Source of the DNA: Hyphomicrobiales bacterium
GTDB lineage: Bacteria; Pseudomonadota; Alphaproteobacteria; Rhizobiales; Rhizobiaceae
Reading direction: 5' to 3'
Assembly (NCBI GenBank): GCA_900470155.1
Contig: UBZT01000004.1
Span: forward strand, 358,583 to 422,582
DNA length: 64,000 nt
Shown here: positions 44,685 through 53,767 of the stretch, piece after piece
Layout: every line of letters starts with the position of its first letter
Numbering within the stretch: position 1 is the stretch's first letter
Program-made: the position numbers and the translations under genes
The notes under the pieces: model-generated
Database searches by the model: none
What the model saw: only the letters and a program-made list of their open reading frames with translations
Told to the model about the DNA's origin: nothing

Positions 44685-45029
44685 TCAGTGCGACACCGAA
44701 GTGGAAAACACGTTCATTACCACGACACCGGCAATGATCAGACCCATGCCGATCAGCGCCGGCATGTCCAGCGACTGCTTGAACACCAGCAGACCGACGG
44801 CCGCCGTCAGCACGATCCCAAGCCCGCTCCACATGGCATAGGCGATGCCGAGCGGCAGTCCCTTCAAGGCCTGTGACAGGAGGTAGAAGGATGCCACGTA
44901 GAACAGGACCATCGCCGCTGTCGGCACCAGTTTGCTGAACTGCTCCGACTTCTGCAGGAAGGTCGTGCCGATCACTTCGAAGACGATGGCGGCGGCAAGG
45001 GAACCATAGACGAGCACGGTGGGGTTCAT
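44685..45029 (-). CDS. Small multidrug resistance (SMR) family transporter
   Basis: 114 aa, four transmembrane helices. The essential membrane Glu is in AAAIVFEVIGTTFLQ (about residue 17), and the Trp and Gly of YAMWSGLGIVLTA and the fourth-helix GMGLIIAGVVVMN are SMR-type. Exports quaternary ammonium, guanidinium or polyamine-like cations with proton exchange. The start ATG was chosen over a GTG three codons earlier. It is followed by its TetR regulator. Confidence 0.93.
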   Translation of the reverse strand: MNPTVLVYGSLAAAIVFEVIGTTFLQKSEQFSKLVPTAAMVLFYVASFYLLSQALKGLPLGIAYAMWSGLGIVLTAAVGLLVFKQSLDMPALIGMGLIIAGVVVMNVFSTSVSH

Positions 45030-45067
45030 TGCAGGCACTTTCGGAAGGGGATGCTTTCAGCAAAGAT

Positions 45068-45081
45068 ACCGTCTGGACGGT
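45068..45081. promoter_or_regulatory. Candidate TetR operator upstream of the SMR-TetR pair
   Basis: ACCGTC-N2-GACGGT, embedded in ATACCGTC...GACGGTTT, is an exact inverted repeat 39 bp before the SMR start, close to the sequences recognised by many TetR/AcrR repressors of efflux genes. Its place suits autorepression of the SMR-TetR transcript. Confidence 0.65.
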
Positions 45082-45177
45082 TTCTTGGCAAGAGACGAAA
45101 ATACAATACCATCGGCTCTGGACGACAGCGCGCATGACCCTGGACGTCCGCCGCGACAGGGGAGGCTAATGAATGGT

Positions 45178-45864
45178 TCAGCCGGCTGTCGGAAACATCT
45201 GCTGGAAACGCCGGTCGCCTTCCGGAGAAAACTGAATAACGCGGCTGCCCTCGATCCTGCGGGCATGGCCCGTGTCGGTGAAATGGCACAGCAGCGCCTT
45301 ACCGAGCGAACCGGCCATATGGGCCCGCCGCTCGCTCCAGTCGAGGCAGGAGCGGCAGAGAGGACGGCGCAATGCGCGCATCGGGGCAAGGGCGATCCCG
45401 TATCGGTCGAACAGGCGTTCGCCGGAGGACGTGACCCGCAGTGCATCATCCTCGGCTTCGATGGCGCCCTGAGCAATCAGGCTGTCGAGCATGCGCACGC
45501 CATAGTCGCCGGCCAGGTGGTCGTAGCAGATCCGCGCCTTGCGCAGCGCGGGCTCCTTCGGTCCAATCCGGTGGCGCAAGTGCCCCCGGCTGGCGGCAAA
45601 GCCCATCAGGTTTTCGATCATCGTACCGACGGTGGCATCGGCCAGCGCGAAATAACGATGGCGCCCCTGTTTGCGCAACGTCAGCAGGCCGCCGTCTTCG
45701 AGCTTGGAGAGATGCGAACTCGCGGTCTGCAGCGTCACGCCGGCAGCGCCCGCCAGTTCGGTGGCCGTCAGTGCCTTGCCGCCGAGCAGGGCGAGCAGCA
45801 TGTTGGAGCGGGCAGGATCGCCGATCAGGGAGGCGATGCGGGCAATGTCGGGGCCTTCTGCCAT
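45178..45864 (-). CDS. ArsR-type transcriptional regulator with C-terminal Cys/His domain
   Basis: 228 aa. The winged helix (about 6-85) reads ASLIGDPARSNMLLALLGGKALTATELAGAAGVTLQTASSHLSKL. A C-terminal extension (about 95-225) has ARICYDHLAGDYGV, RRPLCRSCLDWSERRAHMAG and LCHFTDTGHARR, with conserved-looking Cys and His that could bind metal, heme or sense thiols. It lacks the standard ELCV metal site of ArsR itself, so its signal is unknown. It is divergent from the NIPSNAP-ABM operon with two operator-like repeats between. Confidence 0.88.
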   Translation of the reverse strand: MAEGPDIARIASLIGDPARSNMLLALLGGKALTATELAGAAGVTLQTASSHLSKLEDGGLLTLRKQGRHRYFALADATVGTMIENLMGFAASRGHLRHRIGPKEPALRKARICYDHLAGDYGVRMLDSLIAQGAIEAEDDALRVTSSGERLFDRYGIALAPMRALRRPLCRSCLDWSERRAHMAGSLGKALLCHFTDTGHARRIEGSRVIQFSPEGDRRFQQMFPTAG

Positions 45865-45950
45865 GGTCTTGCTCTCTGTTTCAGGGTCTCTGTTCGGCGC
45901 CGTGCCAAGGTCGTCCGCCGTGTTTTTCTAGCCTGCCAATGTAGCAGATA

Positions 45951-46014
45951 CTTCGATCCAGGTCGAACTGTCGTCCCGGATGTTTCAGGGCCGACACTTC
46001 GATCCCGAACGAAG
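45951..46014. promoter_or_regulatory. Two matching inverted repeats in the ArsR/NIPSNAP promoter region
   Basis: Copy 1 is CTTCG-N8-CGAA at 45951-45967; copy 2 is CTTCG-N8-CGAAG at 45997-46014. Both begin with CTTCGATCC, so they are true repeats, 46 bp apart. They lie in the 204-bp gap between divergent arsR-like and NIPSNAP genes and are good candidates for operators of that regulator. Confidence 0.55.
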
Positions 46015-46068
46015 CAAGGAGCATTCCTGCCGTGTCACACCGGGCCTCCCGAAACACGAGGACCACCC

Positions 46069-46398
46069 ATGATCACCTGCATCATCCGCTACCAGATCGA
46101 CCCGTTTGCCAAGGACGCCTTCACCACCTACGCCCGCAACTGGGGCGAGGCGATCCCGCGTTGCGGTGCCGATCTCGTCGGCTATTTCGCCCCGCATGAG
46201 GGCTCCGCCACCACCGCCTACGGCATCTATCACGTCCAGGATCTGGCGGCCTACGAGGCCTATCGCAAAAGGCTGGCTGCCGATCCGCTCGGCAAGGCCA
46301 ATTATGATTTTGCCGCCAGCGAGCGCTTCATCCTCAAGGAGGATCGTCTCTTCCTGAAGAATGTCTCCGACCTGCCGTCTGATCGGGCGCAGCCATGA
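46069..46398 (+). CDS. NIPSNAP family protein
   Basis: 109 aa. Ferredoxin-like fold pattern: MITCIIRYQIDPFAKDAFTTYARNWG, then DLVGYFAPHEGSATTAYGIYHVQDLAAYEAYRKRLAADP. NIPSNAP proteins are small dimers with poorly known reactions. The ATG at 46069 was taken because homologues begin there; the frame is open far upstream without coding character. It overlaps the next gene by 4 bp (ATGA) and is divergent from an ArsR-type regulator. Confidence 0.9.
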   Translation: MITCIIRYQIDPFAKDAFTTYARNWGEAIPRCGADLVGYFAPHEGSATTAYGIYHVQDLAAYEAYRKRLAADPLGKANYDFAASERFILKEDRLFLKNVSDLPSDRAQP

Positions 46399-46739
46399 TT
46401 GCCGTGATTTTCGAAGTGACGCCGTTTCTCGGCGAGCGCCACCGCTATCTCGATCTCGCCGGCGATTTGCGCGGCAAGCTGGAAAAGATCGACGGCTTCA
46501 TTTCCGTCGAGCGTTTCGAGAGCCTCACCCTCCGCGGCAAGCTTCTGTCTTTGTCCTTCTGGCGCGACGAGGAATCCGTCCGCCGCTGGCGTGAGACGGA
46601 CGCCCATCGCGCGGCGCAATCGGCAGGCCGTGGCGGCGTCTTTGCCGACTACCGCCTGCGCGTCGCCCATGTGCTGCGCGATTATGGTCTCGAGGCGCGC
46701 GACGAGGCGCCGGCAGACAGTCGTGCGCTGTATGGTTGA
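46395..46739 (+). CDS. Antibiotic biosynthesis monooxygenase (ABM) family protein
   Basis: 114 aa. Same ferredoxin-like fold class as the previous gene: MIAVIFEVTPFLGERHRYLDLAGDLRGKLEKIDGFISVERFES and LLSLSFWRDEESVRRWRETDAHRAAQ are typical ABM. Members oxidise quinols or degrade heme; this one lacks a readable active site. Coupled to NIPSNAP by an ATGA overlap. Confidence 0.88.
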   Translation: MIAVIFEVTPFLGERHRYLDLAGDLRGKLEKIDGFISVERFESLTLRGKLLSLSFWRDEESVRRWRETDAHRAAQSAGRGGVFADYRLRVAHVLRDYGLEARDEAPADSRALYG

Positions 46740-46852
46740 GATCGCCTGACCATGATGCTCAGGCTTGGGGAGCCTGCGATCCTGATGCGGGCACGGCGGC
46801 GCCTGGCGTGGCATGCCTGTCGCCATGCTCGACAAGCGCCGGTTGGCTGACT

Positions 46853-47533
46853 ATGCAAGGTTCCATGGAAAAGGATCGGGACGATACCCTTGCAAGCCGC
46901 ATCAGCCGCGCCCTGGCGGAGCGCATCATCCATGGCGAACTGATCCCTGGCTCACGTCTCGGCCAGGATCACATCGCCGAGGAATTCGGCGCAAGCCATG
47001 TGCCGGTGCGCGAGGCCTTTCGACGGCTGGAGGCGCAAGGGCTGGTCGTCAGCATTCCCCGCCGCGGCGTGCGTGTCGCCTCGTTTGATCTGAAACAGGT
47101 CCGCGAAGTGGCTGAAATGCGCGCCGCGCTGGAGGTTCTGGCGCTCCGCCATGCCGCGCCGAACCTGACGCCGGACGTGCTGGATGCGGCAGAGCAGGCG
47201 GCAAGCGACGCCGATAACGCCAAGGATGTGCGCAGCTGGGAAGAGGCCAATCGCCGCTTCCACCGGCTGATCGTCTCGACCTGCGACATGCCGCGCCTGC
47301 TGACGGTCATAGATGATCTGCATGCCGTCAGCGCCCGCTTTCTCTTCATCGCCTGGCGCGCCGCCTGGGAGGCGCGCACCGACCACGACCATCGCGCCAT
47401 TCTCGGCGCCCTGCGCGCGGGCGATACCAACGAAGCCTGCCGCATTCTGGAGCGCCATGTGCAGTGGATCGGCCGCGCGCCGATGCCGCAGTCCGGTGCC
47501 CGTGACGATGAAGGTTTTGCCATCGTCGGCTGA
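46853..47533 (+). CDS. bioR: Biotin regulator BioR (GntR/FCD family)
   Basis: 226 aa. GntR winged helix: LAERIIHGELIPGSRLGQDHIAEEFGASHVPVREAFRRLEAQGLV (about 17-62), followed by an FCD ligand domain (EMRAALEVLALRHAAP, HDHRAILGALRAGDTNEAC). BioR represses biotin genes in alphaproteobacteria by binding TTATMKATAA; exactly such sites flank the next gene, bioY, which supports this assignment. The start MQGSMEKDRD is chosen (ATG four codons later is possible). The 5' 113 bp carries no box, so autoregulation there is not indicated. Confidence 0.85.
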   Translation: MQGSMEKDRDDTLASRISRALAERIIHGELIPGSRLGQDHIAEEFGASHVPVREAFRRLEAQGLVVSIPRRGVRVASFDLKQVREVAEMRAALEVLALRHAAPNLTPDVLDAAEQAASDADNAKDVRSWEEANRRFHRLIVSTCDMPRLLTVIDDLHAVSARFLFIAWRAAWEARTDHDHRAILGALRAGDTNEACRILERHVQWIGRAPMPQSGARDDEGFAIVG

Positions 47534-47542
47534 GTTTCAAAA

Positions 47543-47552
47543 TTATAGATAA
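47543..47552. promoter_or_regulatory. BioR box 1 (downstream of bioR)
   Basis: TTATAGATAA, an exact match to the BioR consensus, lies 9 bp past the bioR stop and 213 bp upstream of bioY. It is separated from the other two boxes by about 160 bp including a terminator-like hairpin. Confidence 0.8.
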
Positions 47553-47661
47553 AAATTCGCAGCCTGTGGACAGTGTCTCCGCGGCGTCTGCGTTCGCGTT
47601 GATTTTACGGGGTAAATACCCATGTAACGACATCTGTCCCGGTGATCTCCGCCCGGTCTTC

Positions 47662-47683
47662 CGCTGCCGCAGGGCAGCGTTTT
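47662..47683 (+). terminator. Probable terminator after bioR
   Basis: CGCTGCC (47662-47668) pairs with GGCAGCG (47673-47679) around GCAG and is followed by TTTT. It separates bioR from the bioY promoter. Confidence 0.65.
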
Positions 47684-47712
47684 GTGGTCGGCCCGCTTGT
47701 CGGACGCATAGA

Positions 47713-47752
47713 TTATAGATAAAAATAAACCTGTAGAGAAAATTATCTATAA
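47713..47752. promoter_or_regulatory. BioR boxes 2 and 3 in the bioY promoter
   Basis: TTATAGATAA at 47713-47722 and TTATCTATAA at 47743-47752 are the two orientations of the same box, 30 bp apart (about three helical turns, so on the same DNA face). Box 3 ends 13 bp before the bioY start, and both overlap the likely promoter. BioR with biotin limitation/excess would therefore control bioY. Confidence 0.88.
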
Positions 47753-47765
47753 AATGGAGATCTTG

Positions 47766-48356
47766 ATGACTTACATCTCTTCTGCGCCCGCTCATCGCTT
47801 CGATCCGCTCGGCATCGAGCGCCGCTCTCTCGCCGTCCAGGCGGTGCTTCTCCTGATTGGCACCGGCGTTCTCGCCATTGCCTCGCAGATCAGCGTGCCC
47901 ATGGTCCCGGTGCCGATCACCATGCAGACCTTCGCCATCACCATGATCGGCGTGCTCTACGGCTGGCGTCTTGGCGCCCTGACCGTGCTCGCCTGGCTGG
48001 GCGAAGCGATGCTCGGTTTGCCGGTGCTGGCCAATGGCGGCGCGGGTCTGGCGCCCTTTGTCGGCCCGACGGCGGGTTATCTCGTGTCCTTTCCGCTGAT
48101 CGCTGCCCTTGCCGGTTTCCTGGCGGAGAAGGGCTGGACCGGCGAGCGCGTGGTTCTGAGTTTCGCCGCCCATTTCTCGGCCAACATCCTGTGCCTTGCC
48201 ATCGGCGGTGCCTGGCTGTCCGCGTTGATCGGGCTGGAAAAGGGCCTCGCGCTCGGCGTCACCCCCTTCATCCTCGGTGCGGTGCTGAAATCCGCGCTCG
48301 CTGCCGCCGTGCTGATGGCGCTTGGCCGCCGCGTATCCCGCCGCATCGATATCTGA
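47766..48356 (+). CDS. bioY: Biotin transporter BioY (S component)
   Basis: 196 aa, six hydrophobic helices. BioY pattern: IASQISVPMVPVPITMQTFAITMIGVLYGWRLGALTVLAWLGEAMLGLPVLANGGAGLAPFVGPTAGYLVSFP is split by short loops, all in family order. Imports biotin alone or with an ECF module (none nearby). The start was set at MTYISSAPAH, 7 nt after GGAG; an upstream ATG is less well spaced. DUF1284 follows after 7 bp. Confidence 0.95.
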   Translation: MTYISSAPAHRFDPLGIERRSLAVQAVLLLIGTGVLAIASQISVPMVPVPITMQTFAITMIGVLYGWRLGALTVLAWLGEAMLGLPVLANGGAGLAPFVGPTAGYLVSFPLIAALAGFLAEKGWTGERVVLSFAAHFSANILCLAIGGAWLSALIGLEKGLALGVTPFILGAVLKSALAAAVLMALGRRVSRRIDI

Positions 48357-48363
48357 ACCGCCC

Positions 48364-48843
48364 ATGACGATCAGGCTCCGCACCCATCACCTGCTCTGCA
48401 TGCTGACCTATGTCGGCAAGGGCTATTCGCCGGCTTTCGTAGACAATTACGAGGCGATCGCCGCGCGTCTGTCGGCCGGCGAGGAGATTGTGATCGTCGA
48501 TGGACCTGACGACATCTGCGCGCCGCTGCTCTGCGGCGCGCAACCCCATTGCCTGGGCGATGGCGTGGCAGAGCGCGACAGGAAGGCGGCCGAGGCTGTG
48601 GCCACGCTTCTGGCCATGCCGGTGATGGCCGGCACCCGGCTCACACCAAGCGCGTCGCTTCTTCTGCGCCTGCGTCGGACCTTTGCCGAAGGCGATATCC
48701 GTGCCGCCTGTTCGGGCTGCGAATGGTCGGGCCTCTGCGATACCGTTGCTGCCGAAGGGTATGCCAAGGCCCGTATCGCGATTGCCACAGCCGACGTGCC
48801 GACGCGACGTCAGGGCGTTCTGCACCGCTGCTGCCAGACGTGA
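48364..48843 (+). CDS. DUF1284 Cys-rich protein
   Basis: 159 aa with nine Cys. HHLLCML near the N-terminus, DDICAPLLCGAQPHC in the middle and AACSGCEWSGLC plus RCC near the end suggest an iron-sulfur cluster or zinc site. DUF1284 has no known function. It starts 7 bp after bioY and is surely on the same transcript, so it would fall under BioR control. Confidence 0.85.
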   Translation: MTIRLRTHHLLCMLTYVGKGYSPAFVDNYEAIAARLSAGEEIVIVDGPDDICAPLLCGAQPHCLGDGVAERDRKAAEAVATLLAMPVMAGTRLTPSASLLLRLRRTFAEGDIRAACSGCEWSGLCDTVAAEGYAKARIAIATADVPTRRQGVLHRCCQT

Positions 48844-48889
48844 CGAAGGCACATGTCTCTGGCAGACTGACGGCCGGAGGATTGCCCCT

Positions 48890-49231
48890 ATGCTGACGCT
48901 CGACGACCTGCGCACGATCATCCTGGCCTTTCCCGAAACCGAGGAGACCCGCTCCTGGGGCGCGGTCTCCTTCAAGGTCAACAACAAGGCGATCCTGTTC
49001 TGGAACCCGACCCACGACTGCCCGGTCTTCAAGGTCCCCTTCGAGGAGCGCGATCATCTGATCGAGGTCGAGCCGCAAACCTTCTTCACCACCGACCATC
49101 ACCGGTCGTCGCCCCTGGTGCTGGCGCGTCCCGACAGCGTCGACATCGAATGGGCGAGGGCCAATATCGCCCGCGTTTGGCGCGCCCAGGCGAAGAAGGC
49201 GGTGGTGAAGGCGTTTGATGCAGGAGGGTGA
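48890..49231 (+). CDS. MmcQ/YjbR family protein
   Basis: 113 aa. Family start LTLDDLRTIILAFPETEET, the WGAVSFKVNNKAILFW block, then SSPLVLARPDSVDIEWARANIARVWRAQAKK. The fold is often called DNA-binding, but a function is not proved. The ribosome site GGAGGA lies 10 nt upstream of ATG. It is convergent with the AraC gene. Confidence 0.88.
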   Translation: MLTLDDLRTIILAFPETEETRSWGAVSFKVNNKAILFWNPTHDCPVFKVPFEERDHLIEVEPQTFFTTDHHRSSPLVLARPDSVDIEWARANIARVWRAQAKKAVVKAFDAGG

Positions 49232-49260
49232 TTGGGCCGTCCATCCGTGGTCCGCTCGGA

Positions 49261-50157
49261 TCAGCCGTCAGCCTGCACTCCCTTGCGAAGATGAAGCGAG
49301 GCCGCATCCTGGCTGGGCGCCGATCCGAACTGGCGACGGTATTCGCGGCTGAACTGGGAAGCGCTTTCGTAGCCGACGCGGAAACCGGCGCCGGTGACAT
49401 CGCCCGGATATGCCGCCAGAAGCAGTCGCGCTTGCTGCAGCCTGATCTGCTTCTGGAACTGGATCGGGCTCATCGCGGTCGCCGCCTGGAAATTCCGGTA
49501 GAAGGTCGAGACGCTCATGCCGACAAATGCCGCGACATCCTCGACCCGGAACGCCTCGGTATAATGATCGCGGATCCAGCGCACGGCGCGGGCAACGTGG
49601 TTGAGATGGCTGTCGGCAAGACCGAGCTGCCGCACGGCCGCCCCCTGTTCGCCGACGATCAGCCACCACAGGATCTCGCGCTTGATCATCGGCGCGAGAA
49701 CGGCAATGTCGCGTGGCTGGTCGAGCAGGCGCAAAAGCCGCGTGATCGCATCGAGCAACTGCCGTGAAGCATTGGCGACGATCATGCTGGTGCCGCTATA
49801 TCCGCCGGCAGCCGGCAGGCTTGCCGCTGGTGCCTGGAGCAATAGTTCGGCAATGCGGGTCGGCTCCAATGTCAGGCCGAAGCCGAGAGCCGGGTGATCG
49901 CGGCTGACATCCAGATACTGGCCGGTGATCGGCAGGTCGATGGAGGCAACCAGATACTGTCCCGCCCGGTATTCGTAGACGCGTTTTCCCAGGGCTATGC
50001 GTTTGCCGCCCTGCACGATCAGCGCCATCACGGCGCCCGACATCGAGGGCTGGCTTTCAACGTCTTCCTGGCTCGCAATCATGACGCCGTCGATCGGCGT
50101 GCTCATGTCGGGCCTGACATGGCGTGCGATCAGCATCCGCAGTTCATCGAGTTCCAT
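49261..50157 (-). CDS. AraC family transcriptional regulator
   Basis: 298 aa. N-terminal AraC-N sensor domain (about 20-160: QPSMSGAVMALIVQGGKRIALG, YRAGQYLVASIDLPITG), then two C-terminal helix-turn-helices (about 195-285: FRVEDVAAFVGMSVSTFYRNFQA and FRVGYESASQFSREYRRQFG). The start MELDELRMLI was selected for its GGAGGG ribosome site; ATG five codons earlier is possible. It is divergent from the SDR gene, which it probably regulates. Confidence 0.92.
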   Translation of the reverse strand: MELDELRMLIARHVRPDMSTPIDGVMIASQEDVESQPSMSGAVMALIVQGGKRIALGKRVYEYRAGQYLVASIDLPITGQYLDVSRDHPALGFGLTLEPTRIAELLLQAPAASLPAAGGYSGTSMIVANASRQLLDAITRLLRLLDQPRDIAVLAPMIKREILWWLIVGEQGAAVRQLGLADSHLNHVARAVRWIRDHYTEAFRVEDVAAFVGMSVSTFYRNFQAATAMSPIQFQKQIRLQQARLLLAAYPGDVTGAGFRVGYESASQFSREYRRQFGSAPSQDAASLHLRKGVQADG

Positions 50158-50263
50158 CCGGCGACCCTCCATGAGCAATTCTCTCAGCAATGATAGAATT
50201 AGGCAAGTGATCGATAGCGTATTGATACCGCTGCGAGCGGGAAAGCTGCTTTGGTGTTTCCAC

Positions 50264-50282
50264 GGCGATCGAGGTGATCGCC
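50264..50282. promoter_or_regulatory. Inverted repeat in the AraC/SDR promoter region
   Basis: GGCGATC-N5-GATCGCC is an exact inverted repeat, 20 bp before the SDR start, in the 145-bp divergent region. It could be an operator or a hairpin near the ribosome site. Confidence 0.4.
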
Positions 50283-50302
50283 ACGAACTGAAGGAAATCT
50301 CG

Positions 50303-51046
50303 ATGAAGACCATCATGATCACTGGCTGCTCCTCCGGCTACGGGCTCGAAACCGCGCGGCGCTTCCTCTCTGAAGGCTGGAATGTGATCGCGACAATGCG
50401 AACGCCGCGCGAAGACGTCCTGCCACCTGACCCGCGCCTTCGCCTCGTGCCGCTCGACGTGACGGATCCCGCCAGCATTTCCGCCGCCTTGGCCGACAGC
50501 GGCCCGATCGATGTGCTGGTCAACAATGCCGGCATCGGCGTCGTCGGCGCATTCGAGGCAACCCCGATGGATCAAGTCCGCAAGGTTTTCGAGACCAATA
50601 CCTTCGGTGTCATGGCGATGACACAGGCGATAGTGCCGCGTTTTCGCAACCAGAAATCCGGCGTCCTGGTCAACGTCACGTCCAGCGTCACGCTGGCGCC
50701 CATGCCACTGGCAGCAGCGTACACCGCCAGCAAGATGGCGATTGAAGGCTTCACCGGCTCGCTTGCCCACGAACTCGGCATCTTTGACGTGCGCGTCAAG
50801 CTGGTAGAGCCTGGATACGGGCCGACAACCCGCTTCGCCGAGAATACGGATATCGATCTGGATGCCCTGATCCCCGAGCCATATCGGGCATTTGCCGCGC
50901 CAATTTTCGCGGCCTTCGCCAATCCGCCGCTGGTGACGAAGGAAACGGATGTCGCCGATGCGGTCTGGCGTGCCGTTCATGACCTGTCGGGCCGACTCAG
51001 GTTCCCGGCTGGCCCCGATGCGGTGGCGCTCGCGCAGGCAAGCTGA
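50303..51046 (+). CDS. SDR family oxidoreductase
   Basis: 247 aa. Short-chain dehydrogenase with TGCSSGYG (cofactor loop), NNAG (in VLVNNAGIGVVG) and the catalytic YxxxK (YTASK) and its Ser (NVTSSVT). NAD(P)-dependent oxidation or reduction of an unknown carbonyl. Ribosome site AAGGAAAT precedes the ATG. It is divergent from its likely AraC regulator. Confidence 0.92.
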   Translation: MKTIMITGCSSGYGLETARRFLSEGWNVIATMRTPREDVLPPDPRLRLVPLDVTDPASISAALADSGPIDVLVNNAGIGVVGAFEATPMDQVRKVFETNTFGVMAMTQAIVPRFRNQKSGVLVNVTSSVTLAPMPLAAAYTASKMAIEGFTGSLAHELGIFDVRVKLVEPGYGPTTRFAENTDIDLDALIPEPYRAFAAPIFAAFANPPLVTKETDVADAVWRAVHDLSGRLRFPAGPDAVALAQAS

Positions 51047-51128
51047 CGATGACCGGAGCGGGCTGTGTGGTAAACGCATCCCGCTGGCGGCTTGAAAGCG
51101 TCATGTCGCGCCAGGAATTTCGATCCGT

Positions 51129-51133
51129 GATTC
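51129..51133. promoter_or_regulatory. GANTC site in the ccrM upstream region
   Basis: GATTC, a methylation target of CcrM, is the only GANTC seen in the 224-bp gap, 138 bp before the ccrM start. It could allow methylation-state feedback on ccrM itself. Confidence 0.45.
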
Positions 51134-51205
51134 ACCATGTTTCGCACCGTTTCGACGCGAACCCTCCGGAACCAATGGATTTTTTCCAGGTCCATTCAGT
51201 GTTTG

Positions 51206-52401
<1,196 letters not shown>

Positions 52402-52475
52402 CGATCCATCCGGCTTGGTTTTATGACGAACTTTCCCGGGCGGTTTTGTACCTCTAGTCCTGCCGGGGAGAGCCT

Positions 52476-52512
52476 GACGCCCGGTGTTCGCGCACCGGGC
52501 GTCTTTTGTTTT
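52476..52512 (+). terminator. Rho-independent terminator after ccrM
   Basis: GACGCCCGGTG (52476-52486) pairs perfectly with CACCGGGCGTC (52493-52503) around TTCGCG and is followed by TTTTGTTTT. Confidence 0.92.
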
Positions 52513-52548
52513 GCAGGCGCCGTGATCGCGCTGCCGCAGCGCAGTCGA

Positions 52549-52911
52549 TCAGACCTTGTAGTCGGTGACGTCGACCGAAACGATCTTGCCGTCGTCGTTG
52601 AAGGTGATCGTCTCTTCGCCGAAGCGCACCAGCGGCTCGCCGGTCTCTGAATGTGTCGCCTTCAGCCGCCAGACGGCGCGTGCCGCCATCGGCGAAACCG
52701 CCTCCGTCAGCTCATCGACCGCCACCTGGTCCGGATAGGTATCGAAATAGCGGCGAAACGCCGCCATGATCTCCGCCTTGCCGCTGAGCTGACCGACTTT
52801 CACCGAGCCGTAGACGGCATCGTCGGCAAAGAAATCATCGATGACGGCAAAATCCAGGTCATTGATCGCATGGTGAAAACGCTGGGCAGCAGTCACGGGA
52901 TCGAAGGGCAT
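52549..52911 (-). CDS. SnoaL-like/NTF2-fold protein
   Basis: 120 aa. Pattern RFHHAINDLDFAVIDDFFADDAVYGSV, then GKAEIMAAFRRYFDTYPDQ and an HSETGEPLVRFGEETITF block. Small NTF2-like dimers; the reaction, if any, is unknown. It stands alone, with a 238-bp gap to the HAD gene in which nothing was recognised. Confidence 0.88.
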   Translation of the reverse strand: MPFDPVTAAQRFHHAINDLDFAVIDDFFADDAVYGSVKVGQLSGKAEIMAAFRRYFDTYPDQVAVDELTEAVSPMAARAVWRLKATHSETGEPLVRFGEETITFNDDGKIVSVDVTDYKV

Positions 52912-53149
52912 GCAGGCTCCGGGGCAATGGGTGTGGCATTGGTGGTGCCTAGGCCGAAACGCCGTAGGCCTTCCTGCTCATCTTTGCGCGCGCGCCAGTT
53001 TCGGACAAGCCGGTCCGCGTATTCAGGATAGCGAAACATGGGGATGATCGCGCATATTGTCGTCTCCCCAAGGCTTTGGTCGCTCGCGACCGAACTGGCG
53101 CGGGCCGGGGTCCGCCAACTCCACCCGCGCCAGAATCTGCCTCCGCCGT

Positions 53150-53764
53150 TTACACAGCAATCCCGGCAGCGAGAAGATCCGCCTTCAGCGTCTCAGCGCC
53201 GGTAAAATGCACCGCTTGCCAGCCGGCAGCACGGGCGCCCTCGACATTGGGATAGCTGTCGTCGATGAAGATCGTATGCGCAGGCTCTAGCCCGAAATCC
53301 CTGGCATGTCGCTGATAGATCGCCACATCCGGCTTGATCAGGCCGATCTCGCCGGACACGGTGACGCCGCGGGGGATGTTGAGGAACGGATACATCTGGC
53401 GCGCCTCGCTGAACGTATCGGCGGCGAAGTTGGTCAGCATGGTGACGTCATGCCCGGCGTCGATCAACCCGGTCATGATCGCCACGCTGTCGTCATAGGC
53501 ATGCGGCACCATTTCCGCCCAATGCTTCCGGAATGCGCGGATTTGCGTTTCGCGCTCGGGATATTGCGCGATCAGCAGCGCCTCGGCCTGCGCCCAGTCG
53601 CGGCCGCGATCCTGCTCGATATTCCAGTCATGGGTGCAGACATTGGCGAAGAACCACTGGCGCTCCTCGGCATCTGGAATGATGCGGGAATAAGGCAGGT
53701 TCGGATCGTAATGGATCAGCACCTTGCCGATGTCGAACACGATATGGCGGATGTCTGCAGGCAT
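53150..53764 (-). CDS. HAD family hydrolase (YihX-like)
   Basis: 204 aa. HAD motifs FDIGKVLIHYD (I), LTNFAAD (II), GLIKPDVAIYQ (III) and FIDDSYPNVEGARAAGW (IV). Motif I has Gly where the second Asp usually is, as in YihX-type sugar phosphatases. It begins 3 bp after mutY ends, in the same transcript. Confidence 0.9.
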   Translation of the reverse strand: MPADIRHIVFDIGKVLIHYDPNLPYSRIIPDAEERQWFFANVCTHDWNIEQDRGRDWAQAEALLIAQYPERETQIRAFRKHWAEMVPHAYDDSVAIMTGLIDAGHDVTMLTNFAADTFSEARQMYPFLNIPRGVTVSGEIGLIKPDVAIYQRHARDFGLEPAHTIFIDDSYPNVEGARAAGWQAVHFTGAETLKADLLAAGIAV

Positions 53765-53767
53765 GTT

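Noticed and set aside
45019..46068. Long open frame continuous with the NIPSNAP gene
   Set aside because: It crosses the SMR start and the whole ArsR gene in antisense. NIPSNAP homologues begin at the ATG at 46069.
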